Assembly: GCF_027596085.1 (NCBI RefSeq)
Contig: NC_072450.1
Coordinates: 5,045,236-5,109,235 of the forward strand
Length of the DNA stretch: 64,000 bases
From: Anoplopoma fimbria
Lineage: Eukaryota; Chordata; Actinopteri; Perciformes; Anoplopomatidae
Direction: 5' to 3'
The notes beneath the pieces were generated by a model. It was given only the letters and a program-made list of their open reading frames with translations. It made no database searches and was not told where the DNA came from. Each line of letters starts with the position of its first letter. Position 1 is the stretch's first letter. The translations under genes and the position numbers were made by a program. Positions 13,113 to 26,100 of this stretch are shown here, one piece after another.

Positions 13113-13693
13113 CAATTATGTTTCCAACATTTGAAAGTGCCTCTTGAGTGCAGTGAAAGAATCAACTTGTGTTTAATCGTAAGAGGAAAGGATCTTGGAG
13201 CTCCATTAAATCATAATAAGTCTGGGATGGCATTCATTTTTTAGAATGACTCTTGGATATCATTCATTTTCAGGAGTAGAGAGAGAGAGAGAGAAAATGG
13301 GACGCAGATTGAAGAAGACTTGGAGGAGAAAAGCATCTACAAGCTTTGCTTTATGCGGTCCTGTCAATTCACACAAGCCTGTTGGGGGGGTTGCTCCAGG
13401 ATCTATCATCTATAATACAAAATGTGTAATGTCAGTCCTTTCTGGAAAATTGAATTAAATTCGTCTCAAGAGACACAATCCGATGATGCTCTCCTATTTA
13501 TGTTCATGTCACTCAAAGTGTTTTGTTTTTTAGAGATGCAATGGCATAAGAGAAAAAGCCCACAAGGCTTTGGTGTTTTCTTTCTTTACAATCACTTCAA
13601 TGACGTTCAAGAAGTTATTCAACCTCGAAACTAGTGATAAGACCTGAATGTTGTGGATACTTAACAGAAAGAGTAATGGCAGATTGTTTCCTA
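13113..13693. other. Non-coding, short (GA)n
   Basis: A short GA run at 13276-13293. Open frames 13246-13458 and 13422-13634 have no recognisable content. Confidence 0.5.
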
Positions 13694-14375
13694 GGTTTTG
13701 CTATGAGCTCACAGCACTTATTCTCCAGTCCGAAGGTCTTTCTTTGTTTCCTCCAGCAAGATTTTCTTTGAGGTTGCTGTATTTCATGTCTTCATTGGGG
13801 GTCCAAGGTCAGTGCTATAGGCTACAATGTTTTTTCTCTCTATGCTACCTGCTTTGATTTGTTTCCTGCTTTGGTTTGTTGATTTTAAGTGAGTTGGATT
13901 CAGAGTGAGCTCTCTCTTTAACCAACACATCTACAGCCCTGATGGTTTAGAGGCTTCAGAAAAAAAAACTATGTATTTCACACTTGATTGAGAAGTCATT
14001 TATGATGTGTGCCGCACCATTTCCCCTAAAATAACAATAAGAATGAGAAAGAGATGAAGAAGGCAAATGAAGTAAAAAGCGGCCAAAATAAGGCCACATA
14101 TTTCTAGAAAATTAAAATGAAGCAAACAAAAAAAAAAAAAATACTAACAAGGCATGTTAATTAAATAAGTGATGAAATAATCAGTTCATCTATCAACGTT
14201 TGGCTTTTGGACTTATGGTCTGACAAAATAAGCCATGAGAAGCGGTCTGCTTGGGCTCTGGGAAACTGTGACGGGACATTTTTCACTGTTTTGAGACAGT
14301 TTTTACACCGAGCCATTAACGGCAGATTAATCGATGATGAAATGAATCATAGTCACAGTCCTAAACTTTTATTAT
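13694..14375. repeat. 0.7-kb duplicated unit, copy 2
   Basis: See the block order given for copy 1. Offset between the two copies is about 2.8 kb, same orientation. It keeps the 'agctctctctttaaccaaca' segment lost from copy 1. Confidence 0.85.
14165..14375 (+). mobile_element. hAT-like MITE fragment inside duplicated unit copy 2
   Basis: Same block order as 11420-11637: 'caacgtttggcttttggac', 'gaaactgtgacgggac', 'ggcagattaatcgatgatga'. The terminal repeats are eroded. Confidence 0.55.
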
Positions 14376-14949
14376 ATCGCACATATATCCTTTAGTGAAT
14401 TTTTTTTATTGTCTTGATTGATGTGACTTCTTCAGCCACAGTGGCCACTGTTGGTTTAGTGTTTTTCTGCTCAGCTTTTCAACACTGTCAGCCCCGACTT
14501 TCTCCAATTTCTTAGCAATGAATGTCAGTAACACTTTGGCTGCCCCTAGATTTGCTCTTCGTGTTCTGTTTTTTTTTGTGATAAACTTCAAAATTTAACT
14601 AGCATTCAATTTCCTCCAAAGAGCCAAGTAGGGCTAGGTCAGGTAAAACGATGCAGCCACTCATCATAGTTTCATTCACCCTTAAATCACCAACAAGTTA
14701 AGACTTTTTGCACACTTTCTCATGCTAATCCTGAACTGTAGGAATGCATCTCCACCTCCACAGTTATGTTATTACATAATGGGGATCTAGCCCATGTTAA
14801 TTATGCTGCTTTCGGACCTCCAACTTGAAAAAGTACAATGGAACCCAAAGTAGGAGTTCCTACTTTTAATCTTGGACTCATTCCATCTACCCCAACTTCA
14901 TGAAGAGGCAGTTTTCTGACATCACACAGTGATGGAAGCATAAATTGTA
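14376..14949. other. Non-coding, possible repeat fragment
   Basis: No gene. The 14810-14890 stretch ('cggacctccaacttgaaaaa' and following) looks like a worn teleost repeat but is too short to be sure. Confidence 0.4.
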
Positions 14950-15420
14950 AACCATCAAATAAAAGCCAAGACCGTATGTAAGAAGAGGACCTAGTCGTTC
15001 TGACATCACCCATTGGTTTGTGGACTTCTGTTTTAAACCTCAGAGTTTGTCGTTTTGGCAACCAGTGTAAGGAAGTTACCATATTTGGACTGCGGAGGAG
15101 TGCTGTGGAGGATACTGCTCCGGTAGCACCTGTCAATCACAAGGTAGCCCCGCCCTAAAGCATACCCTGCTTTATGGTCTGTTTGACTCTAAATGGAGCA
15201 TCATTTACTAAATGAACATCATGCTGTATTGAAGAAGACTTGAAACTAGAGATTGAGACCATAAACTCATGTTTACAATGTTTACTGAGGGAATAAATCA
15301 AGAGAGAAGTAGAGTCATTTTCTCATAGATTTATAGACAATCAGACTTCTTTTTGCAACCAGAGGAGTCGCCCCCTACTGGCTGAAAGTTAAAGACACTT
15401 TCCCATTAGGCTAGCTTTTC
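14950..15420 (+). repeat. Teleost interspersed repeat, unclassified
   Basis: 'tgacatcacccattggtttg' (15002), 'accctgctttatggtctgt' (15165), 'acatcatgctgtattgaaga', 'ccataaactcatgtttacaa' and 'accagaggagtcgcccccta' occur in the order of a repeat very common in percomorph fish. This copy is comparatively well preserved on its right side. The minus-strand frame over 14801-15136 is an artefact of it. Confidence 0.65.
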
Positions 15421-17160
15421 AAAACTGAAGGATTGCTGCCTAACTAAACGTCAACATAAAGTTTGCCTTTATAATGAGAATAATCCATACCATTATATAG
15501 TAAAATTGATTCTGCATGTTAACGTCAATATAACTCACCATGTTTTAAGCTGGTTATAGTAAACAAACTTTGAAAGTTATCTGCTCTGCACAAAAGTAAT
15601 GTGGGAAAAATAAACAAAAACAGAAAGAGTGCACTTGCAAAAACAAACATCAGTTTTGTCAAGGTCAGCCAAGTTTCTTTTGTTTTTTTTACATTTTACG
15701 GGCCTTGCATCTGGAACACTTGGGGGGTCGGGATTGGAAAAATTCGCCCCCCCGAGTTGTCTTGCGCACAGCATGAGTCCTGTTCGTTTCCTCTCATCCT
15801 GTGACTTGATTTCATGAAGACCAAACACACAGATGAGTTGCTTTTCGGTGAAACCCTGAGGGAAGCAAAATGAAAAACTGCAATTCGATGCAGGCCTTTC
15901 CAATTAGCTCTATGCAATCCCTGTGAAAGCTGACAGCTGGAAATTATGATGGATTGCTCTTGATTTCTCCATCCTCGATCCATATCCATCAATCGGAGGC
16001 CTAATTCAGGTCAGGGTGCTCCCACATCCACATCCTTCACCCCAGTGCGATTTTTTTTTTTGAATTATGAGTCAAACCCAACAGTTTCTCTGGGGAGGTC
16101 TAGATAAAGTGCCAAGTACAGGCTGGGGGATAATTAACTCAGCTCTCCAATTAGGACAAAGCAATCCGCTGAGGATACTAGCGGGGAGAGCATAAATACC
16201 CGGCCATCAGTATGGGAGGAGGACATGGACAGGCAGACAGATAAATAATGAGGGGGAAATACACAGGCTAATGATAAACACGTCATCAAATGCCACAAAA
16301 TGTGATTGATGCTGTGTTGTGCGTCTATTCGAGCGTATTCTATCACTTTTCGAGCAATTATTATCAATTTACCCACATGGTATCAGCATATTAGGAGAGT
16401 TTTCCATCTGATAAATGCATAGAATTCTCTTTGAAGTATACTTTGTAGGTTTGTCACAGACTTGCAGTTTATTTTCAGTCTGTATTTTTCCTGCGGTATG
16501 GCAAGAGAGCTGTCGCCATGTTAGACAAAGCGGACAGATGTGGATCTGAGATGATGAATTTTCTCCGATCAGTCCAAAACGTACACTGCTGGAAGGAAAA
16601 GAACCACTGAGACGAAGGTGTTTTGCTCAGCTTCACTAAATAGACTCTGTAGACCGCCGGCCATAATAGTTCTTCCACTTGTAGCCCAGGAGTATTATTT
16701 ACAGTATATAGCATTTACTTTCCTATAATGACTATGTATAGCCTTGAGAAAAACATACTTTGTCAAAAATATATGTTGTAGGGTTTGCAGAATACACAAA
16801 AACAGCACTGAGTTTAAAAAACTGTTCCTTTGGGTCGGGCTTTTATTGCGGTTTCAGAGGGTTGCAATCGTTTGAAGTGTTACTAATGGCATTATTAAAC
16901 GAGTTGCCTTGCTTCCAACTTTGCCACTGTATGGATCACATCACTTTAGCCTCTGTCTTGGGCAACGATTTCACTGAGAAAGTTTAACTGTGGCCAATGT
17001 GTTTGTTAGCTGCTGCTAAGCTTACAGAGGGAAAACGGTACACCGAGGAATAAAAAAATGAAAACATTTGGCATAGTCTTGGTTTTTCCTCTTTTTAGCA
17101 AGAGACCAAACAAATTAAATCTCGTGTGGTGCAAGCCCAATTTTAAAGGAAATGACGCGC
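15421..17160. other. Non-coding, no recognised feature
   Basis: Overlapping open frames of 60-108 codons on both strands (15577-15992, 16134-16376, 16475-16714, 16760-16987) carry no recognisable domain. The sequence is unique-looking and could hold regulatory DNA, but nothing can be proven by eye. Confidence 0.45.
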
Positions 17161-17182
17161 TGAACAATATTCATATTGTTCA
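17161..17182. promoter_or_regulatory. Perfect palindrome with paired SOX-like motifs
   Basis: TGAACAATAT-TC-ATATTGTTCA: 10-bp arms, 2-base centre. It contains AACAAT and its inverse ATTGTT six bases apart, which resembles a paired HMG-box (SOX) site. Function is inference. Confidence 0.35.
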
Positions 17183-18039
17183 AATCATTTTGCACTCCCC
17201 AGTCTTGATTTCTCAACAATTACTGATCTGCTGGCAGTAAAGAGGAGCCTGGCATGGAAAAATCAACATTTTGCCATATTAACGGTTTAACACCTGAAAA
17301 ACATTCAATGGAATAAAGCCTTGACAAAGAAGTACACAATTGTACGAATCCAAATGTAAATGACATACAACTATGTATTATTCAGCTCGTGTGTTGAGTT
17401 TTATAGATTTTAGAGACAAGCCTCATACTCTAAACTAAATAGCTGCCGTTGGCTTCATTTCATCCACTGACAATGATTAATTTATTCATGGTTATTTATC
17501 ATCATATCCGTCGAGTGACAGTGGCTAAAGGCAGATGGGTGAGAGAGTCATAAATATAAATTAATCAAGCAACCATGATGCTAAATGGGAAAGCTGTTAG
17601 AGGGTCTCCCAGTAGTTCCATTATTCCTACATAAGGATTATGGCTCATCATTTTTTTTGTTTTTTTTACTGGACATCCATGAATGTATCAACGTTTTCTT
17701 TAATGTTAAAAAAAATAGGTGAAATCAAAAAGCTTAAATATCTAATAGCAAGTACTGTTGTAGATGCTGATTAGTTCTAAAATATGGAGAGAAAACCCCA
17801 TGGAAATGTTGTTTTCTTCAGAAAGACATGAAAGAAATGATGAATGAGAGATAAATTGGTGAGTTAGTCATTTGCATGAGGGAATGAGGCTTGCCTGGAC
17901 AAAACATCATGACTTCAGCTCTCTATATGGTGAGAATCAGCAAAAAAAATGTGAAATAATCTAGAAATACAGCTGTTTGTATGCCTCCACCAACCAGTCA
18001 AGTTGCAGTGTACATCCATGTCAAACAAACACAGGACTT
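17183..18039. other. Non-coding, no recognised feature
   Basis: Unique-looking A+T-rich DNA. No gene or repeat recognised, apart from a possible repeat edge near 17980 ('gtatgcctccaccaacc'). Confidence 0.45.
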
Positions 18040-18290
18040 TGGTTCAGGAGACCACTGTTCATGTCCCGTGTTAGACTAAAAGCAGATTTTGACATTTTGT
18101 CACGTCAGTCATTAGGCATTAGTTAGTGTAGCTAGTCTTTAGTCATTTGGTAAGTAATGTCCACCACCCCCTTTCCTAAAACTAAGTTGTTTTGTTGCCT
18201 AAACCTAAACTCCCTGTAAAGACACAGGTTTATTTTGAAAGGACACATGCCATCCCTAACATGTCTGTAACCTTTGCCAGAGGGAAAAAG
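18040..18290 (+). repeat. Interspersed repeat with 'gttttgttgcctaaacc' core, copy 1
   Basis: 'agttgttttgttgcctaaac', 'ccctgtaaagacac' and 'ttattttgaaaggaca' align with 49425-49575. A 'ctgttcatgtcccgtg' word near 18056 looks faintly like a tRNA B box, so a tRNA-derived origin is conceivable but not shown. Confidence 0.6.
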
Positions 18291-18535
18291 TAGAGCTTCA
18301 TCGATTTAAAGCTTAAGAGCACCAACAATGCTGCGAGTTTTTGACACACTGGGGCGAGAATATGTTGTCCTGAAATATTACATTCACAAGAATTGGAGGG
18401 ATGTGAAGTCACTTTGACCTTTTACCAACAAAGTTTGTTTGTGCCAAAGTCTAAGAAAATACTTATCTGAGATATCGCATTTGTGAGAATGGGACAGACA
18501 TAAGGACGGACAATCTGAAACATAATGCCACATGA
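18291..18535 (+). repeat. Teleost repeat ending in 'ggacggacaatctgaaa', copy 1
   Basis: 'cactttgacctttt' (18410), 'gatatcgcatttgtgagaat' (18471), 'gggacagaca' and 'cataatgccac' match the order in the copies at 39805-40065 (plus) and 41660-41900 (minus). I recognise the family as common in fish but cannot class it. It directly follows the previous repeat, so one may have inserted in the other. Confidence 0.65.
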
Positions 18536-19374
18536 AAACAGCACCAAGCATTCAAGAACAGATAGACTGGTCCAACACAGTTTAGTTGCAGTCCATACAA
18601 CTAACATAACCTTTAAGGCACTAGCATTCTCCATAGAGCAGCTTTAAGAATAATTAATAATTAATTACATATGAATCATTTCCAACATGATTATGTCAAA
18701 TGACCCTCGATGAAAAGGTAAAGACTTTTTGATGAATCCTACCAAGGAGCAGGAAAGCCAACCATGAAAGTCATGTTTGGTAGGTGGGGGGTCAGAGACA
18801 GCAGGGTGCTACATGACAGCTCGAGAATGGAAGTAAAAATCTATCAGCCCGAAGGTTCGGTGCTCAGTGACAACCTGTCAGTGTCTTTGAGTTTCACTTC
18901 TTTAGTTGACAGCGCAAATCAGCCACGCTTCATTCACAGGGTGGCATCGTCCATCATTAGAGGAGAGGGTGTAATTCTGCAAACACATCAAATGTGAGAA
19001 ATATTGAAGGGATGGAATAGTGAAAGGGAGAGATGTATCCGCGGCTTAAAAAACGCAGAGCTGTTGAGTCTATTAATGTTTTAGAAGTGCAAGTGCCAAA
19101 AGTGTTCCTGGCAACTGCTGTTTGGAGCTTAATTAAATCATATTACTGTTCCTGTAGTTTTGTCTCTTAACAAAACAAATGACCTTTGAATTCTTGTTCT
19201 ATAATATTCATTATTTTAGTTTCTTAACATGGTATCTTGTATAACTATGTCCTTGTCATTGAATTCCATAGTTAGGCTCATATGCTGATATTTGACTTAG
19301 CATCCTTTGTACACAAACTGCTGTGATTTACAAGAAAATAAATCAATAGATTAATAAATAAACCAGCGTTGTCA
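18536..19374. other. Non-coding, no recognised feature
   Basis: The frame 18764-18997 has no recognisable domain. Nothing else is seen. Confidence 0.5.
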
Positions 19375-20178
19375 CGCCCCTCGGTGCCTGATATTGACGC
19401 TTAAGGCACCCTTTGGCGTCTGAATGAGACACAACGGTTCTTCAAGTCAACACAATAAAAAGAAAATGCTCTCAGAGCTACAGGTTCTCACTCCCAACTC
19501 GTCAAATACTAGTCAGTGCTCCTAAGCTTCAAACGATTGCCCTCTATGTACCCTTCTAGCATCAGTTTGAGATGTGTTAGGGATGGCTTATCAGTTTCCA
19601 CACCAAACATCCATTGTGTCGTTTTAAAATAAACTTCCGCTACAAGAGGTTAGGTTTTTATAATTGGGATTAATGAAAAAAGTACTTAGTTAGGTTAAGG
19701 ATAGGGTGGTTAACATTAACTTAACTGACTCATGACTGGCGTTAATAACGAGTCACGTGACTGATGTGACAAAATAAGTCAGTGTTTTGTTTCACACACA
19801 ACAAACACAGAAATATCCTGGGTGAAAATATCACAGATTTTTAAGGGTGCCTCCATGCATGGATATCACACGCCGAGGGTCATTGACCAAGTGTCGTTAT
19901 TAGACGAAGTTGGGAGTGAGACTGATTAACTGGGAGTGTGAGTAGGATGATGTAGTATAAGAATGGAAACGTACATGTGTTACATTTGTTAAAGTTTTTT
20001 CTCAGTGTACATAGTTATTTTAAGCCTAAACAAATGTTTGGTATGCCTAAAGCTAAGGAAGTGTTTTTGCTTCAATTCATGTTTACCATGTGCTTACCGT
20101 ACTTTTGGTGGAGTGATGCACTGTCCTACCAAGTGTGTTAGAAAGTGATGCAAGCATGTGACGAGTTGGGATGAGAAC
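19375..20178. mobile_element. Inverted-repeat-bounded element, probable non-autonomous DNA transposon
   Basis: The word at 19484-19509 ('gttctcactcccaactcg' plus 'tcaaatac') recurs inverted at 20155-20178 with two mismatches and one missing base. It recurs again, shorter, at 19903-19922. A second inverted pair lies at about 19375-19400 ('cccctcggtgcctgatat') and 19857-19884 ('gatatcacacgccgaggg'). The interior holds 'ggttaaggatagggtggtta'. No transposase frame and no clear target duplication is seen. Nested or composite structure is likely. Confidence 0.55.
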
Positions 20179-23100
20179 GTGATGAATCACCTTTTTCTTT
20201 TAAGACTCAAACAGTTGTACAGCGAGATCTTGCTCTACTGTAGGACCACAGCAGCGTGTTTAAGGCATGGAAGAATTTAATGTTAGCATACAATACCAAT
20301 TGATGTAGAATAGGATGTCTATTAGAATACTGATGGGAACTTTCCAAGCAACATATGAAACTATCAGACAATTCATTTTGCATGAACAGCAAGAAACTGA
20401 AACCAGTTCTGGTTCCTGTGCTGCAGGTCTTACCCTACTTCAAAATCCCTTCAAAAAGTCACCAATCCTCAAAGTCAAACCGCTAGCGTTCATGTGTTTC
20501 ACTGCTAAACATGCTGGTTATGTCACTTAATTTCTAACAAAATGATTGGCATCAAAAATAATCTGAGTCACACAACGACCCTGTCTTAGTGTGAAGATAT
20601 TTGGATATTTGAGGGTTGCCATAGTGACGGTGAACGTGTGTCTTGAGTCTGCAGCAAGTCTTCTGATCATTCGAGGTGTATAATCTGATCTGAGACTTGA
20701 TTATTATCAGGGGTAACGCAACATCAACAGGTGTTAAATTTGACAAAAGCACCTCACAATAACTCTTATGAAGGGGTTGACAGCTATCAGCTAGTTGTAA
20801 TATCAGCTTCAAGCAATGCAATGTGTTTATTAATAATGTCAAAGAGGAATTTAATTTGTCAGGTTCGTACAGCATTTCCATTTCCTGGGTGTATGTGAAA
20901 CTATGCGGTGGAATCTGCCTTCGTCACGTTGTTGCGACATGACGGCGGTTAGCTGGTTACTGCTTTAAGACCAAACAACTCAGCAGGAGCTCTGACACTG
21001 AGAAGCAAGAATTTTATGGAAAATCATTATAAGGCGGGTGACGCGTCTGTTTCCGTGCATGCGGTGACAGGAGGAGGGGGCGTGGGTGTTGATATGGCGA
21101 CATTAAAAATTAAGAAAAAAGCAGCGGAGATTAAATGGTGAAAGATTATTGCGACGGTTACTAGACTCATGAGGGAGAAGAAATCAGCTTACAATTTGCA
21201 GTCCTTGGATCAGCAATTTTATGCATTCTTTTTTATAATTATGAGGATCTATTTAATTCTAATATCTGTAAAAATGTATCTTATATGAGAACCACAAAGT
21301 TCAGCATTAAAACATGTATGATTCTCTCAGCTTGTGTGTGATCTTTCAGGTATTTTATTTTGAAGTGTCGAGGAGATGCCGAATTACTGTCAATGCTTCA
21401 CCAGTATGGACCTATACAAATATAGGGAAAATTTGTCCTTTGGAAATAAAGTGGGTTTTTTTTCTGTGAGTTGAGATAAACATAGAGTCTGCTTTCCATT
21501 TGCTAAAATGTCAGTTTATTTTGGCATTGTCTATAAATGAGCTGAGTTGGCAAGAGATTTTATCATCCACCTTCACTTTGCTGCAAAGCACAGTTTGAGA
21601 TCACAATCTGTCCGTTATGTGCCATCCAATGGATAAACCTTGAGTTTATATACTTGTTTTTTATACTTTTAATTCATCACACAACCCCCAGAACAAACAG
21701 CTTGCTCCAAATTTGTCCTTTAAACAAAACAAAAGGGCACAGGTTATTATTTGTAGTCCGTAATGTGGCTACAATCATGAGACGCTGAACTCTTTCCAGC
21801 AATCTGACTCGATCACCCTTCACCTCCGACGCCTCCAGTCGAGGCAGATTTTGGAACAGTCGTCTCGGATTTGACATTGTCAATCTCATTATGTAAATAT
21901 GATCGACTGGGGGGCGCATTCAAATCATGAGGGGTGGACCTGCGAGGTCGAGCTGATAAACTAATTCAAAGTGGATATACATTTTCTGTGATGGAGATGA
22001 AGGTGATGACGCAGGTGGTTGAAAAAGCCTCGGAGGAGCCACCGTCGGCCGTCAAAGTACGTCTCTGTGGCCTCCTGTTAACGTTATTCTTAAGGACAGC
22101 TGTCCACTGGCAAATAAATATGTACCCCTTACTCCCATAGGGGTCACTGCAATCAATGCATCCCAGAGGACCGCCTGTCACCTTAGATGTCTGGGCAAAG
22201 GCGTACTTAAGAGAATGAAGTGGAGTGGCTCACGTAGGCTCAACAGGAGTTCTCGCCATCTGAAGGGCAATGAGGGTGGCGGCCATTGATCCGGGAGGTT
22301 AAAAATGGTCTTTGTCAGGGCCGTGTTCTCGTTTGTGTCACTGTGACTGGAACACACACGGTGTAAATACCACAGCGTGACACCCCTTGACCGCAGTGGC
22401 GAGAGAAAAGTCTCCTCTATTCTAACCAGAGGTCTCTTTTGTTATGGCTCTGCATTCCCGCACAACCAAGTGCACAGAAGCTGTACAAATGAACTGCAGG
22501 CGTCCTCTGTAAAACAGACGTTCCTGTTGGAGGCGCCTGCAACAGGGCACCATATGTGCTCGCTGAGATAAAACGGAAGGAATGAGCGTACCCCCCGTAG
22601 GTAAATACTCATCAGACCAGAGTATCGGCTGCTGCGTTTCCAGATTATTCTATCATTTTTCTGGCAGTGCCATGGAAACCATCCTGCACCCCCTGATATC
22701 CTTTGACGAGTTTGGACACTGTCGCACTGGAAAACTGGCTCAAAAAGAAATCCTTCCGCATCCCTGGAATGGGCGCATATGTCTTATTTTCCGGGTACGT
22801 GGCCATTTAATTGTTAGTCTTGTTTTATGGACCTGCCAGGACGATACAACCGCCATCATTTACAATGCAGGGTTTTCAGTTTTGCTCATAAAAAGGTCTT
22901 AAATATTACAGCGCCGGATGTCTTCATTTATATTTGTGCCCCCTTGCCTTTCCTTTTTAGCTTTTTATGTTTTCTCATTTGTGTTTTGTGGCTAAGTGCG
23001 TGAGGAGTTGCCCTCAAAGTGCACGACCACTTCAAGATGTGGCTTTGAAGATCTGCTAGAGTCATGTATCTGCAGAGAATTCACGGATGTGGACAAAAAA

Positions 23101-26100
23101 AAAAGGCTGCACTGAAGTCACAGATTACCTGTCAGCCAGGCATGCAGTATTCATGAAACTGGTATTTTCTGTTTGCATGCTGTGACGCACAGGCAGCCAT
23201 GCTGTTCACATGGGCCCCATGAAAATTAAATTAGAAGGTACCCTAAAGACTTCGACATGGCACATCGGGGTGTTCAATGAACTACCAATGCAGCCGCCTA
23301 GCACGCGATGAGTTTTTCATGCCCCGATGAAGATTTTAATAAAAAGCAATTCAATAACCGACTTTGGTTTAGCAGTTACAAAGATAAGTACTGTACTCCG
23401 GGTGGAGATGGAGGAAGGCGAGATTAAACATGTGCACAGGATACCGGCCCCCTTTTATGATGTGATTACGTTGTCACCCAACTGCTGCTATCTGCTGGTG
23501 TGTGTTACGAGTCAAAGACCCCATAAATCAGAACTCATGTGCTGCCTGTTCTTTCGTGGCCCACTTGGCATTTGCGACTCTCAGATATTAACTGGTGATG
23601 AATTTTGTCACATCCAGCAAGAATCCATTAACGTCAAAATATAAATGACGTCTGTATGCAGATTCTCCGCACCAGACTGAGCACCTGATGATGACAATAA
23701 GAGCTAAATTATGCACAAAATATTTATTTCACAACATTTCTTATTTCCAGGAAACACTGTAGCAATAATACAAGAATTCTCAACACCCTCCCTGCCTGCA
23801 TAATAATCACATGCAATATCATGTGTTTCTGTTGGGAATAATATTTGCACCATTGTGTGACAGCGTTAGATTATGCACAAAGAAATTCACAGAGGACAGC
23901 TTCTAAAGCTACACCGTGCAGTGTAGGGCCCACCCAGTCCTACTATGTTTCAAGTAGGGACACCTCAACGCACTGGAGTAAGATACCAGAGGGATACTGG
24001 TTACTGGTTTGTAAATTTAACAATGGAAATAAAGGGTGCGTTTGTAGATTTGTGCAAAAATAAAATGTAGCAAAGATCTTTACATTCATTTAGGGCCGGT
24101 TTGATAATTTATTGTCTTTAATTGGAATCAAATCGTGATGAAATCGGACTCACAGCACTTTGTCTGAATTGATAACAACAAGCACATACTAAGTCAACCT
24201 TCTCACAACATATTAATTAACAAGAATTCTGGTAGACAAACTATTGTCGTAATCTGATTACTCATTTTAAATGAGTTATTTTAAAGAATGTACGTTAAAT
24301 GTTCAAAACAAAACATGCAAAGGATATGAGCTGTGTACATACAGCAATAAACAAATTATATATACATCTTTTTTTTACATTTTCACTGTGATGAAGTTCT
24401 CTTTTATTTATCTGAAAGAAATTGTGATTTTGCGCACATGAATGTGCCTCACATCCGACTGCATTAACTCATTAACTGCTATTAGCAAAAAATTCTTATT
24501 GAAGAGCCGTTCGTTAATATCCTTATGCGTGATAATTCACTAAAAGAAAGATGTATCTGAAATTTCACTGTGTTAAATCAAGTGCTGTGTGAAGCTGAAG
24601 CATAATGTGTCACCTGATGATATCATTCCTAGCACCACTTGGTATATTTTATTGTGTTATGCTGCCAATGGGTGTCAGTCCGCTTTATTTAAACAGAAAT
24701 TAAGAATAAAAATGAACTCACATAAAAGGTTAACTCAAAAGCTGTCCGTCCACTGAGTGTCACGGCGACAGCAGAGCTGTCAGACACCTCATCTCGATAA
24801 TGGGAAACCCCAATTAGTGGCACCGCGCCAGGAAAAGAGGGTGACATCAACATGACATCACAGACATGAGACTGCTGCAGGTGCCTGATGGGAAATCTGC
24901 GTATCGTGTATGAAAAGAATGACACCAACCACTTATTCCATATGCCACATTAATTAGGTTTAACTTAAAGCTCTTATAGTATAAATAATGGACTTTTGCT
25001 ATGTATTTCAGTAGAAGTGTTATTCATTCTGTTTATTTTCAGTGTTTGCTTTGGAAAAGTTTCTTTGCTTTAATGTGTTCTACACTTAGAATCAAAAGGA
25101 TTTTACAGAAGAAGGAAAACTGGTACACAGGTAGAGTTTAATCTGCCTCTCTTTGTCCACCATCCTCCCCAAAGCTCTCCGGAAATCTCCTCCTCTCTGT
25201 CTCCTCACTAATGCACTGTGATCTTTCTCTCAGGTCCTTCAGACAGCCCTTTGCTTTCTGGCAGATAAATCTTTGATGGACTTAAACCCACCATCTTCTC
25301 TCATTTATTTCCCTCTCCTCTTGTTTAAATATTTTTCCATACTTCAGGGGTTTCGATTCTCTCTGTCCTTGCACGACTCTTTTGAGGTACCAAATGTCGG
25401 CTCCGTACGATTGTTTGCGCTACATAATTTAACCTGGTTCATTAATAAAAAAAAGGGATTTACATCCTCCTGATTCTGTTCCATTTCTAAGATGAAGAAA
25501 TGTAAGAATATTATAACAGTATTAGCAGCGGTAGTGACTCATTGTGTGGTGAGATGGTGGCTGGTTTCAGAACATGTCTTTAGCATGTTTGCTAATATTA
25601 AGGCCATAGGAATATGTTTTGAGACTACTAGCAAGTCCATCTCTAGAAGTCTCCATATGGACTTTTACATTAGCACATCTGTGAGGCACAGCAGGAGACT
25701 GTTATAATTAGTCCTGAAATGAAAGAAAAGTAGCCTGGATGGAGGATTTTTTTTTTTGCCCTTTATGCATTTTCTTTGTCTTAATTATTCCATTCATCCA
25801 TTGAATCCATCACTAATAATTCAAATGTGTATTATATTGGGATTATTATAATAATATCATACTCCTGATGGTTTCCAGCAGATGTAAGTGTTAAAGTTAC
25901 AGATTAAATTATTTTTTATTTTTTTAAATAGCGTTTAATAATATGAAATTGCATGAAGAATTTGTCTTTAATGTCAGTTTTACCGTCCAGAGTCATCCTG
26001 TCCAGTTATTTGGGTGATTTAGCCTCCACTTTCTCCAGCAGCTCCACATGGCCAAACAGTGAGGGGTGAAATGCACCTTTAACCGTGGTTTGTTGTCTGC

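Noticed and set aside
14801..15136. 111-codon minus-strand frame
   Set aside because: It lies largely in a common teleost repeat and has no domain.
15577..15992. Overlapping frames of about 100 codons on both strands
   Set aside because: No known motif, no splice signals in context, and both strands are open equally, as expected by chance.
19673..19717. Interstitial telomeric repeat
   Set aside because: 'ggttaggttaaggatagggt' is not a TTAGGG array; it is interior sequence of a repeat.
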